A stretch of 40,882 nt of DNA from DATKWS01 sp035529435. Lineage in GTDB: Bacteria > Krumholzibacteriota > Krumholzibacteriia > Krumholzibacteriales > Krumholzibacteriaceae. The position numbers were made by a program, and so were the translations under genes. Below are positions 33,374 to 40,882 of this stretch, piece after piece (positions within the stretch are counted from its first letter, which is position 1; each line of letters opens with the position of its first letter). Below the pieces are notes generated by a model. The model made no database searches. It was given only the letters and a program-made list of their open reading frames with translations, and was not told the origin of the DNA. The DNA is taken from NCBI GenBank assembly GCA_035529435.1, contig DATKWS010000129.1, forward strand, positions 1-40,882, read 5' to 3'.

Positions 33374-34435
33374 TCACGGAATCCTCCTGAAGATCGTATT
33401 TGCCAGCGCCACCTCGAGAAGCATCAGGCACAGCGCCGCCAGCACGAAGGGGATGAACAGCTCCTTGTAATCGACATAGCGAATCGACTCGATCTCGCTC
33501 TTCTCGAGCGCATCTATCTCTTCATACACCTCTCTGAGCGACTCCTCGCTTTCCGCCAGCCTGAAGATACCGTCCGTCTCCTCGGCGATCCGCCCGAGCG
33601 TTTCGACGTCCACCCCCGTCCCCGTGGGAACCTTGAACCGCCCGAACAGCGTCTGCACCGTGCTGATCCCCTCCTCGGTCCCCACGCCGATCGCATAGAC
33701 CTTGATCCCCCACTCGGCGGCGAGACCGGCCGCCGCGAGCGGCGTGCGCTTGCCGTAATTGTTCTGGCCGTCGGTCAGGAGGATGATGATCTTGCTCTTG
33801 ATCTCGTACTCCTTTTCCCCCTCCTCCGAGGCGAACCGCGCGAGGTTCTCCTCCGCGGTCCTGAGGCGCGCCGCGGCGAGGGCGAGGGCATCTCCGATCG
33901 CGGTGCCGTCCTCGTTCTTTCGCTGAACGAGCTGGACGCTCTCGAGAAACCTGAGCAGCGCCCCGTGTCCGAGCGTGAGCGGCGCCATCGTGTCGGCATA
34001 CCGGGCGAAGGATATCATGCCGACGAGATCGTTCGGACGGCCCTTGAGACTCCCATCGTTGCCGATGAGGAACTCCTCGAAGACCCGTTTCACCACCTCG
34101 AGCCTGTTGAGCCTCCGGCCCCGGTAGTCCATCTCAGCCCCCATGCTTCCCGAACGGTCGATCACCATCTCGATCGCCACGCCCTTGGTGACGTCCTTGA
34201 CCTTCTCGCGCCCCATCTGCGGCCGCGCGAGCGCAATGACGAGGAGCACCACGGCGAGGACGCGAATCGCGACCGGCAGGACGGCAAGGCGCTGCCGGAG
34301 GGATTGCCCCGCCCGCCTCGCGCTTGCGAGGGACGAGAAGAGGAGACTGCCGCTCTTTCCGCGCCTCGACACGTACAGGAGCACGAGGGGAAGCACGACG
34401 AGAACGAGAAACGCCCATGGTGACGCGAATCGCAT
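33374..34435 (-). CDS. batA: BatA-like VWA domain membrane protein
   Basis: A 353-residue protein of the same layout as BatB: FASPWAFLVLVVLPLVLLY at the N terminus (the F-x-x-P-x-x-L motif of Bat VWA proteins), a second helix (VAIRVLAVVLLVIALARPQ), the VWA domain and a C-terminal helix (LFIPFVLAALCLMLLEVAL). The MIDAS motif is D93-R-S95-G-S97 in MVIDRSGSM, with threonine in DGTAIGDALAL and aspartate in IIILLTDGQNNYG. MoxR-type ATPases act with such VWA proteins, perhaps to load metal or mature envelope enzymes. It lies 16 bases after the upstream lipoprotein gene and about 77 bases before batB. Confidence 0.92.
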   Translation of the reverse strand: MRFASPWAFLVLVVLPLVLLYVSRRGKSGSLLFSSLASARRAGQSLRQRLAVLPVAIRVLAVVLLVIALARPQMGREKVKDVTKGVAIEMVIDRSGSMGAEMDYRGRRLNRLEVVKRVFEEFLIGNDGSLKGRPNDLVGMISFARYADTMAPLTLGHGALLRFLESVQLVQRKNEDGTAIGDALALAAARLRTAEENLARFASEEGEKEYEIKSKIIILLTDGQNNYGKRTPLAAAGLAAEWGIKVYAIGVGTEEGISTVQTLFGRFKVPTGTGVDVETLGRIAEETDGIFRLAESEESLREVYEEIDALEKSEIESIRYVDYKELFIPFVLAALCLMLLEVALANTIFRRIP

Positions 34436-34451
34436 TGAACACGCCGGCCGG

Positions 34452-35567
34452 CTAGGCGGCCCTGCTCACCTCCTCCTCCCGCTTCGTCGTATCGATGAAA
34501 TCCCTGCATGTCTCGAAGGTCCGTTTCACGTCCTCGGCGGATGGCTCGAGCGCCGCGAACTTGACGAGATCGCAGTGCACGAGAAACAACTTCAGTAAAT
34601 CCTTCTGCTCCGCGTTTACGGGGAGCCCGGCCCCCGCCTCGAGGAGGAACTCCTCCGTCGTTCGCTCGGGGGCGCGCAGGCCGAATCGATCCTCTATGTA
34701 GTACCGGAGAATATCCGACACCGCCGCCGTGAACTCGCGGTACCGTTTCTCGTCGAGCATGCCCCCCGCCAGCAGGCGCTCGAGGCGCATGTAGGCGATC
34801 TCGTGGGCGGGTACGCGCCGGGCGGCCTCCTCCCTTCGCCTGCGGAACCGCCGCAGGAAGAACACCGCCGCGACGGCCGCCGCCACGCACCCCGCGATGA
34901 TGTACAGGGTGGCGTAATTCTTCGGATAGGACACCGGTCCCGCAATATCCCTTATCGCGAGGTCGACTTCGTCCCCGGGGATGATCGAGCGCACGCGGAC
35001 GGTGAGGGTGTCGGACTCGAGCCGGTGGAGCATCGTGTCCCCCTCCTGCCAGAAGGTGAGCGCCATCGGGGGCACCCGGTAATCGCCGGAGAGAAACGGT
35101 TCCAGCTCGTACGTCCTCCGCGTCACGACCACGCCCCCCTCCTCGAGCTCGGGCTGCGGATTGCGGTAATCGACTATGCCGAACTGCTGGAGCTTCTCTC
35201 CGAACCGTGGAAGCTCCACCTGGTACCCCTCCTCCGCGCGCGCCTCGAGGAGCATCGTCACCCGTTCCGCTATCGTGATCTCCTTCCGATCGATGGCCAC
35301 GCGGAAACTGACCGGGCCGCGGCGGTAGTTCCTGTCGATCTCGTACACGGCCGCCGTTCCGCCATCGCCCGCCTCCTCACGGCAGGAGCCCACGAGAAGC
35401 TGAATGGAAACGGCATACAGCACGAAGAGGGCGATGCGCCGCCCGATACGGCGTCTCCCGTTTGGGGGCTTCCGGCAGCCACTCGCTCCCGTTTCCACGT
35501 ACATCGTCATATCCGATCCGATTCGCGAATTATCCGATCCGTTCCGCGACGTGCCGATGTGATCCAT
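34452..35567 (-). CDS. Bat-cluster envelope protein, possible lipoprotein with C-terminal helical domain
   Basis: A 371-residue protein of the type often placed between the DUF58 gene and batA. A hydrophobic segment ending in LLVGSC (C62 counted from 35567) could be a lipobox, although the N-terminal region before it is long. A beta-rich domain follows (GPVSFRVAIDRKEITIAERVTMLLEARAEEGYQVELP), resembling one BatD-type domain. Then come a membrane helix (YATLYIIAGCVAAAVAAVFFL) and a cytoplasmic helical tail (LERLLAGGMLDEKRYREFTAAVSDILRYYIEDRFG), which also recalls the BatD tail. The start is uncertain: ATG 35567 lies very close to GGGGAG, and an internal ATG at 35510 would shorten the N-terminal region. 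It may act as a second BatD-like adaptor. Confidence 0.78.
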   Translation of the reverse strand: MDHIGTSRNGSDNSRIGSDMTMYVETGASGCRKPPNGRRRIGRRIALFVLYAVSIQLLVGSCREEAGDGGTAAVYEIDRNYRRGPVSFRVAIDRKEITIAERVTMLLEARAEEGYQVELPRFGEKLQQFGIVDYRNPQPELEEGGVVVTRRTYELEPFLSGDYRVPPMALTFWQEGDTMLHRLESDTLTVRVRSIIPGDEVDLAIRDIAGPVSYPKNYATLYIIAGCVAAAVAAVFFLRRFRRRREEAARRVPAHEIAYMRLERLLAGGMLDEKRYREFTAAVSDILRYYIEDRFGLRAPERTTEEFLLEAGAGLPVNAEQKDLLKLFLVHCDLVKFAALEPSAEDVKRTFETCRDFIDTTKREEEVSRAA

Positions 35568-35581
35568 ACTCCCCGCTGCGG

Positions 35582-36625
35582 CTAGAGCCGCGAGCGATGG
35601 ATCACGACGTCGTACTTCTCCATCAAAGACTCGAGCACCTCGCGTTGAATCGCCATTTCCTTCTGCATGCGCACCGCCGCGTAGACCTCGTTCCGCGACT
35701 CCTCGAAACCCTTCTGTGCGCCGTCCACCTTGAAATCATCCATATGAGAATCGTAATAACTTCTCAACTCCTCGGGGATCGCGGTGATGCGGGAAGCGTA
35801 TTCGCGGTCCATCATCTTCTGGGCGAGGAGCTTACGCTCCACGTTCCGGAGCAGCGAGCGAACCTCGGGATTCTCGTAAATGCCCTCCTCCCGCGCGCTC
35901 CGGTAGAGGAGCTCCTCCGCGATGAACCGCTCCAGCCATCTCCCCCGCTCCCCCTCACGCAACACCTGATCGAGGAGCCGTTCCTTCTTCATCCGCCGCT
36001 CCTCGGGCGCGAGGCTCCCGGCGAGCTGCGACAGCTGTGCCTCGATCTCCGCCTCCACCATCATGTCGAGCTCGGCGCGCGTGATCTTCCAGCTGCCGAT
36101 TTCAGCGAGAACGTCGCTCCCCGCCGTCGAATCACCCGCGGTATACGAGGTCCGCTCCTCCAGTTCGAACCGGAGGGCGGCGAACCTGCCCAGGTTCTCG
36201 AGACACTCGGCGGTGCGGCGCCCGATCTCGGTCGCCAGCTCATCGAGCCCCATCGTCGCTTCCGAGCGGTAGTACGCCTCGAGGGCGCGCTCGTAGTCCC
36301 CGCCGTTCTGGTAAATCTTGCCGATCCGGTACCAGATGCGCGCCCGCTCCTCGGTTGCCGGTTTCGTCGCATCGAGGTACTCGATCCACACGCGCGCCGC
36401 CGCCCCGGGGAGGTCCTGCTTCTCGAGCTTGAGCGCGAGCTCCTCGAGATTCTCCCGCGAGAGCCCGCCGATCGAGATCGTGCGCTTTTCCTCGGGACGC
36501 AACGCCAGCACCACATTGATTATCCCGACCGCCAGCACGAGGATGAGCAGCACGGCGACCCGACGCCCGGGCCCTTTCGGGCCGGGTCGCTCGTGGTGCA
36601 GGGTGAGATTCAGATCGTCCGACAT
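35582..36625 (-). CDS. Membrane-anchored TPR and SurA_N-like periplasmic protein
   Basis: A 347-residue protein with a short cytoplasmic N terminus, one membrane helix (RRVAVLLILVLAVGIINVVLAL) and a large periplasmic part. Residues about 50-150 form TPR-like helices (ARVWIEYLDATKPATEERARIWYRIGKIYQNGGDYERALEAYYRSE). Residues about 170-345 look like the helical chaperone part of SurA or PpiD: LAEIGSWKITRAELDMMVEAEIE, ERFIAEELLYRSAREEGIYENPEVRSLL and a SRNEVYAAVRMQKEMAIQREVL end. No parvulin isomerase domain is inserted between them. It is thus probably a holdase-type chaperone acting with the MoxR/Bat proteins; the assignment rests on pattern, not a database match. Confidence 0.75.
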   Translation of the reverse strand: MSDDLNLTLHHERPGPKGPGRRVAVLLILVLAVGIINVVLALRPEEKRTISIGGLSRENLEELALKLEKQDLPGAAARVWIEYLDATKPATEERARIWYRIGKIYQNGGDYERALEAYYRSEATMGLDELATEIGRRTAECLENLGRFAALRFELEERTSYTAGDSTAGSDVLAEIGSWKITRAELDMMVEAEIEAQLSQLAGSLAPEERRMKKERLLDQVLREGERGRWLERFIAEELLYRSAREEGIYENPEVRSLLRNVERKLLAQKMMDREYASRITAIPEELRSYYDSHMDDFKVDGAQKGFEESRNEVYAAVRMQKEMAIQREVLESLMEKYDVVIHRSRL

Positions 36626-36716
36626 GAAAACCTCCGTCAGCTATCGTTACGGCCCGGTACCGCCCGTCCGTGCGGCGGTCCATGCCGCGGGACCGGGACC
36701 GGTCGGCCGGTCCGGA

Positions 36717-37592
36717 TCAATGCCGCCGCTCGCGGACCCTAAAGAAATGCACGAGCTTGGGCACGTAATCCTTTCCCGTAATGACATCTATCTGATCGAC
36801 GCCCATCGAGGCGAACAGCTCCCTGAAACGATCGGCCCGCTCCCGGCCGAGACGCTCGTAGCTCCTGCGCACCGCGGCGCTCGAGGTATCGACGAGGATC
36901 AGCTCCCCCGTCTCCGCATCCTCCAGTTCGATGAGCCCGACATTGGGGAGACGCACCTCCCGCGGATCGACGACCGTGACGGCGATGAGATCGTGGCGCT
37001 TGGCCAGAACACGCATCGGCTTTTCGAATCCCTCCGCCTGGAAATCGGAAACGAGAAAAACGACCGCGCGCTTCGTCGTCACCCTGCCGAGGTACTCGAG
37101 CGCACCCACGATATCGGTCTGCGCCTGCCGCGGCTTGAAGTTCAGCAGCTCCCTGATGACGCGCAGGACGTGCTGGGTCCCCTTCTTCGGCGGAATGAAC
37201 ATCTCGACCTGATCGGTAAAAACGACGAGTCCGACCTTGTCGTTGTTCTTGACCGCGGAAAAGGCGAGAAGCGCGCACAACTCCGCCGCGACTTCGTTCT
37301 TGAGCTTGTCGACGCTCCCGAACGCGCCCGACGCCGAGAGATCGACGAGAAAGATGACGGTCAGCTCCCGCTCCTCGACGAAACGCTTCACGTACGGATG
37401 ACCGATCCGCGCCGTGACATTCCAGTCTATCGTGCGGATATCGTCCCCCGGCATGTACTCGCGGACCTCGTCGAAATCCATTCCCCGCCCCCGGAACACG
37501 CTCCCGTACTCGCCGGCGAGCACATCGTTCACCACCTTGCGGGTTGTGATCTGGAGGATCCGTATCTTCTTCGCGAGTTCCTCTGGGATCAT
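36717..37592 (-). CDS. DUF58 domain protein (VWA-like)
   Basis: A 291-residue cytoplasmic protein of the DUF58 family found next to MoxR ATPases. The hallmark is VFRGRGMDFDEVREYMPGDDIRTIDWNVTARIG (residues 32-64) followed by VKRFVEERELTVIFLVDLSAS. The VWA metal site reads D84-L-S86-A-S88. It has no membrane helix. ATG 37592 is preceded by GGAG about 10 bases upstream. It follows moxR by about 20 bases and is presumed to be the direct partner of the ATPase. Confidence 0.93.
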   Translation of the reverse strand: MIPEELAKKIRILQITTRKVVNDVLAGEYGSVFRGRGMDFDEVREYMPGDDIRTIDWNVTARIGHPYVKRFVEERELTVIFLVDLSASGAFGSVDKLKNEVAAELCALLAFSAVKNNDKVGLVVFTDQVEMFIPPKKGTQHVLRVIRELLNFKPRQAQTDIVGALEYLGRVTTKRAVVFLVSDFQAEGFEKPMRVLAKRHDLIAVTVVDPREVRLPNVGLIELEDAETGELILVDTSSAAVRRSYERLGRERADRFRELFASMGVDQIDVITGKDYVPKLVHFFRVRERRH

Positions 37593-37612
37593 CGTCCGAG
37601 CACTCCGTTCGC

Positions 37613-38602
37613 TTACGGCACCGGCACATTGTCGAAAATGGCGGCGACGACATCCTCCGGGATCTTTTCCTCGGCCTCGGCCTCGTACGTGATGATGACA
37701 CGGTGCCGGAGAACGTCCATGCCGATCGACTTCACATCCTGCGGGGTCACGTAGCCGCGGCCCTGGAGGAGCGCGTGCGCCCGCGACGCCATCGCGAGGT
37801 AGATCGTCGCGCGTGGCGAGGCGCCGTACTGGATGAGGGGGGCCACGTCGAGCCCGTACTCTTCAGGCGTACGCGTCGCCTGCACGATGCCGATGATGTA
37901 ATCCTCGACCTTCTCGTCCATGTAGATCTCGTCGGCCAGCGCGCGGAGCCGCTTGATGTCGGCCGGTTCGATCACCGCCTCGACATCGAGCTTGGGCGCG
38001 GATGACGCCATCTTCCGGAGGATCTTCTTCTCCTCCTCCTTGCTGGGGTAGGTGACCTTGAGCTTCAGCATGAACCGGTCGACCTGGGCCTCGGGGAGTG
38101 GATAGGTCCCCTCGTGCTCGATCGGATTCTGGGTCGCCAGCACGAGGAACGGATCGTCGAGCGGATGGCTCTCCTCCCCGATCGTCACCTGCCGCTCCTG
38201 CATCGCTTCGAGCAGGGCGCTCTGCACCTTGGCCGGCGCCCGGTTTATCTCGTCGGCGAGTATGATGTTGGCGAAGATCGGTCCCTTCTTCGTCGTGAAT
38301 TCCCCCGATCGCGGGTTGTAGATCAGGGTGCCGATGAGGTCCGCCGGGAGAAGATCCGGCGTGAACTGTATCCGCTGGAACGACGCCTGGACCGCCCGGG
38401 CGAGCGTCGTCACGGACAGGGTCTTGGCAAGTCCCGGCACCCCCTCGATCAGGACATGGTTGTTGCAGAGAAGCCCGATCATCAGCCGCTCGATGAGATA
38501 CTGCTGGCCGACGATGATCTTGCCGATCTCATCCCGCACGCGGGCGAGCAGTGCACTCTCCTTCTGGACCTTTTCACCGATCTGTTTGACATCGATCGCC
38601 AT
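37613..38602 (-). CDS. moxR: MoxR-family AAA+ ATPase
   Basis: A 329-residue AAA+ ATPase of the MoxR family, chaperone-like enzymes that act with VWA proteins in the maturation of membrane or periplasmic complexes. Walker A is GVPGLAKT (54-61), Walker B is IILADEINR (113-121), sensor 1 is in VLATQNPIEHEGTYPLPEAQVDRF, and the C-terminal lid has GASPRATIYLAMASRAHALLQGRGYVTPQDV. It is the first gene of the moxR-DUF58-bat run. The start follows AAGGAG 9 bases upstream. Confidence 0.95.
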   Translation of the reverse strand: MAIDVKQIGEKVQKESALLARVRDEIGKIIVGQQYLIERLMIGLLCNNHVLIEGVPGLAKTLSVTTLARAVQASFQRIQFTPDLLPADLIGTLIYNPRSGEFTTKKGPIFANIILADEINRAPAKVQSALLEAMQERQVTIGEESHPLDDPFLVLATQNPIEHEGTYPLPEAQVDRFMLKLKVTYPSKEEEKKILRKMASSAPKLDVEAVIEPADIKRLRALADEIYMDEKVEDYIIGIVQATRTPEEYGLDVAPLIQYGASPRATIYLAMASRAHALLQGRGYVTPQDVKSIGMDVLRHRVIITYEAEAEEKIPEDVVAAIFDNVPVP

Positions 38603-38819
38603 AGGTTCATACTCCTTCCCAAGCGAACTACATACTGGAAAAACGACGTATCACGGTATATCGACGATCGCACTTCCGGTTTCGCGTCCGATCGGGCTGC
38701 TCTCCGGGAGCACGCCTTGACAGTCATACGGCGAAACCCGCGAGAAAACCGCCGCCAAGAATAAATATCAAGCTAAATTACTACAATGTCTCATCTCTTT
38801 CAAGAACGAACAGGCGCAA

Positions 38820-38871
38820 CACTCCCCGTTGATTGTACTGGGGGTGGGGCGGAAATGTTACATGCCGCCCC
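38820..38871. promoter_or_regulatory. Two adjacent GC-rich hairpins in the moxR upstream region
   Basis: CACTCCC (38820-38826) pairs with GGGGGTG (38840-38846), including one G-T pair. GGGGCGG (38846-38852) pairs with CCGCCCC (38865-38871), with ATGTTACAT, itself palindromic, in its loop. They lie just downstream of the possible moxR start site and could be a leader structure or operator. Confidence 0.4.
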
Positions 38872-38884
38872 TGGACGACAATAA

Positions 38885-38890
38885 ATTATA
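38885..38890 (-). promoter_or_regulatory. Possible -10 box for the moxR-bat operon
   Basis: A perfect TATAAT on the minus strand lies about 283 bases before moxR. There is no good -35 at 16-18 bases, so another sigma factor or an activator would be needed, or it is chance. Confidence 0.35.
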
Positions 38891-38895
38891 CACAT

Positions 38896-38952
38896 AAAAG
38901 AGCGGCACAAGTTCCCATTTTTTAAGGAAGTCGGGTATAGGGGGTGCCGCTC
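38896..38952 (-). terminator. Intrinsic terminator of the propeller/sorting-domain gene
   Basis: On the minus strand GAGCGGCAC (38952-38944) pairs perfectly with GUGCCGCUC (38908-38900), followed by UUUU (38899-38896). The loop is long (35 bases). It lies about 50 bases after the stop codon and separates this gene from moxR. Confidence 0.7.
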
Positions 38953-39001
38953 AATTCACGGGGGTAATCATCCTGCAGCTCCCGAGGAGCACTTATCTTC
39001 T

Positions 39002-40882
39002 TCAGTGCAGCAAAACCAGTTTCCGTGTGATCTCCTCGCTGCCGCCGTCGAATGTCAGCCGGCAGAAATAGACGCCGCCGGACACGGGATGCCCGTTGGA
39101 ATTGCGTCCGTCCCAGGTGTGCGTATATATCCCCGGTTTGCATGTATCATCCCACAGTGTCCGCACAAGGCGCCCCGCCACATCGTAAATACGCACACCG
39201 ACCCTGCTCACCCTCGGCACGTCCTCTTCCCCCTCCCCACCCGACACAACCAACCGTCCGCCGTACCGCAGCACGTAGTAACGCTTGGCGCCCTCCTTTG
39301 TACCGGGTACGCGATACGTGAACGTGACATGCTCGTTCGATCGAATCTCGACCGTCCCGCCGGCCTCCACGCAGGGGAGCTTTTCAATGGATAGACCGTC
39401 ATCGCTTCGACCGGTCGCTCCGGCTTCTTCGCCGAGCAGAAGATCCACTCCGAGATACGCTTCGCCGTCCCCCGATAGAACGGGAATGCTGTTCATCATT
39501 ACCAATCTATACTCCTCCGGAGCGTCGACGGAGATCATCTCCATGGCCGACAGATGGGTCACAGATCCCCTGCATCCGCCCACGGTGAGGGATATCTCCC
39601 CACCCCTCACGGCGGGATCGACGGGAAACAGCCAATAGCTCCACTGATGCTCCCACGACGGCAGTGCCGTCAAACCGGGGAGGGGATATTCCCGTTCCTC
39701 TCCCCCGTCGGTTCCGAATCCAAGAATCGGCACTTGGCCGCCCTTGCCCGTTCCGAGCTCCTCCTGGATGCTGAAATCTTGCGAAACGCAGTAGTCGTCT
39801 ACCCCCTCGATATTCGTCACCATGATGGAAATGCGGTACGTGTGGTTATCGGGATCGGAACTGATCCCCTCGGCCTGCCAGGTGATCGAGTTGGCGGATA
39901 GATCCGGTTCATCGAATTTTCTCAGAACCGCGATTGTCTGCGTGTGATTGATATCCTCGACCAATGTGATATGGACCCGTATCGGGCAACCCGTGCACGT
40001 CCACGAGATGATCACGTTCTGCCCGACTTCGTAGGCATCGGCGATCGGATCCGGACCGATCGCCATGTTCATCGCGGCATCGCATCCGGTCGCCTTTTCG
40101 AAAACCTGAAGCTGGTAATAATCCGGAGAATCGTTCACCTGATCACAGTAGTAGAGGAACTTTCCCCAGCTTGCGAGTGATCCGTTCTTGTACTGCCCGA
40201 GCTCCATGTCCCCCAGGGCGTACACCGGCTCCGGTTCCGGTGAATAGAGATCGAACACATAGACCGAGCTGAACGGAACGCTCGTGGATCGCTGCATACC
40301 GACAAACAGGTACTGGTCGTCGAACGCGTACGCACGATTCATCGTGAGCCAGTACTCACCGTATAGGGGGTCGTCGTCCACCCAGAACCGCGACCATGGA
40401 CTCTCGAACACCTTCAGGGGAACCGGATCGGTGGGATCAATCGTGTTGAACACGACAAACGTCGAGTCGTTCGACTTGCCCACCGAATAGTACGCAACTG
40501 GATTGCCTCGGAGCGATGAGAACGATACGGGATTCTGCCTCGACACGAGCTCCAGTTCATGATCGAAGCAGACCGGCGCATCGTGGTCCGTGCAGACGAC
40601 ACTGAAATAGACCGCCTCATCCGGCACCATGACGGTCGGGAGAATGATCTCCGAGTACCCCACGATCTCGAGGGACTCCCCGAACTCCACGTACAGATGA
40701 TCCCCGGCGGACTCGACCGCGTAGCAACACAAACCATCGGAATTGTAGGGATCCGTGATGTCCACCTTCTTGATCCTGTCGCCTCCCGCGATGTAGAGAT
40801 ACTCCCCGTCGCACAGCATCATCGAGGGCTGACCGGCAATGTCGGGGAACTGGAGACCGGCCACTTTCTGAAGACCGAAGGA
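39002..40882 (-). CDS. Secreted propeller protein with FlgD-like C-terminal sorting domain (5' partial)
   Basis: The frame is open to the window edge, so the N terminus and any signal peptide are missing; 626 residues are visible. The first part has propeller-like repeats (GEYLYIAGGDRIKKVDITDPYNS, an LVIVD-type unit). The middle has a beta-sandwich region near DPIADAYEVGQNVIISWTCTGCPIRVHITLVED. The last 75 residues are a FlgD-like Ig domain: VGVRIYDVAGRLVRTLWDD, GIYTHTWDGRNSNGHPVSGGVYFCRL, ending in ITRKLVLLH. Domains of this kind end many exported proteins in FCB-group phyla and resemble type IX secretion sorting tails. Its location is therefore extracellular or cell surface; the ligand is unknown. 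A terminator follows. Confidence 0.85.
   Translation of the reverse strand, partial: SFGLQKVAGLQFPDIAGQPSMMLCDGEYLYIAGGDRIKKVDITDPYNSDGLCCYAVESAGDHLYVEFGESLEIVGYSEIILPTVMVPDEAVYFSVVCTDHDAPVCFDHELELVSRQNPVSFSSLRGNPVAYYSVGKSNDSTFVVFNTIDPTDPVPLKVFESPWSRFWVDDDPLYGEYWLTMNRAYAFDDQYLFVGMQRSTSVPFSSVYVFDLYSPEPEPVYALGDMELGQYKNGSLASWGKFLYYCDQVNDSPDYYQLQVFEKATGCDAAMNMAIGPDPIADAYEVGQNVIISWTCTGCPIRVHITLVEDINHTQTIAVLRKFDEPDLSANSITWQAEGISSDPDNHTYRISIMVTNIEGVDDYCVSQDFSIQEELGTGKGGQVPILGFGTDGGEEREYPLPGLTALPSWEHQWSYWLFPVDPAVRGGEISLTVGGCRGSVTHLSAMEMISVDAPEEYRLVMMNSIPVLSGDGEAYLGVDLLLGEEAGATGRSDDGLSIEKLPCVEAGGTVEIRSNEHVTFTYRVPGTKEGAKRYYVLRYGGRLVVSGGEGEEDVPRVSRVGVRIYDVAGRLVRTLWDDTCKPGIYTHTWDGRNSNGHPVSGGVYFCRLTFDGGSEEITRKLVLLH

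Larger units (their letters stand above)
38603..39001. other. Non-coding region upstream of moxR
   Basis: About 400 bases with no gene seen. Reading on the minus strand it holds the terminator of the propeller gene (38952-38896), a TATAAT box (38890-38885), two adjacent GC-rich hairpins (38871-38820) and then roughly 200 bases of unstructured sequence down to the moxR ribosome site. If transcription starts near 38878, moxR has a leader of about 275 bases. Confidence 0.55.

Noticed and set aside
38740..38790. TTGTAG/TATTCT promoter pair for moxR
   Set aside because: Spacing is 17 bases, but only 3 of 6 and 4 of 6 positions match consensus, which is common by chance in this AT-rich patch.
1..40882. 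Insertion sequences, integrases, attachment sites, tRNA or CRISPR repeats
   Set aside because: Looked for on both strands; no transposase-like frame, regular repeat-spacer pattern or tRNA cloverleaf with a T-loop sequence was found.

Overview
The window is GC-rich, gene-dense bacterial DNA with no mobile element, CRISPR array, rRNA or tRNA that I can see. The gene set suggests a Gram-negative, uncultivated-type member of the FCB superphylum or a neighbour such as the Krumholzibacteriota, Eisenbacteria or Latescibacterota. The clues are a secreted protein ending in a FlgD-like sorting domain, secreted LVIVD-type beta-propellers, lipoproteins, a complete Bat operon and an A/V-type rather than F-type ATPase. 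This placement is inference; no marker gene is present.

Layout. 93-6222 (+): a secreted propeller protein, a DsbD thiol-disulfide reductase, a fumarylacetoacetate-hydrolase-family enzyme and a GT4 glycosyltransferase. 6241-8154 (-): the cysteine operon cysE-cysK with its promoter and leader. 8286-8849 (-): bioY. 9023-9631 (-): an unknown coiled-coil-like protein. 9888-12530 (+): a large secreted M14-type metallopeptidase. 12613-16135 (-): a lipoprotein and an activase/partner gene pair. 16220-26108 (-): a PTS IIA protein, a universal stress protein and nine A/V-ATPase genes, read H-C-I-K-F-E-A-B-D-usp. 26746-38602 (-): moxR, a DUF58 gene, two extra envelope genes, batA-E and a secreted aminopeptidase C. 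39002-40882 (-): a 5'-truncated secreted propeller protein with a C-terminal sorting domain.

The main discovery is upstream of cysE. A consensus promoter (TTGACA, 17 bp, TAAAAT) starts a transcript that almost at once encodes a 16-residue peptide, MSLETGHKSCCCTHLT, with three consecutive UGU cysteine codons. Behind it lie a pause hairpin, a 9-bp antiterminator pairing and an intrinsic terminator, arranged as in classical amino-acid attenuation. This predicts that the cell senses charged tRNA-Cys to control its own cysteine synthesis operon. The leader peptide's start codon lies about 3 nt from the predicted transcript start, so it would be read leaderless or nearly so. The same RNA can also form two long-range helices and a possible pseudoknot.

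Other items worth attention are an activase of the 2-hydroxyacyl-CoA dehydratase type beside a short, cysteine-rich partner; translational coupling of a stress protein to ATPase subunit D; a four-hairpin element and 10-bp-phased repeats in the ATPase/pepC intergenic region; and a palindrome-flanked promoter before the metallopeptidase.
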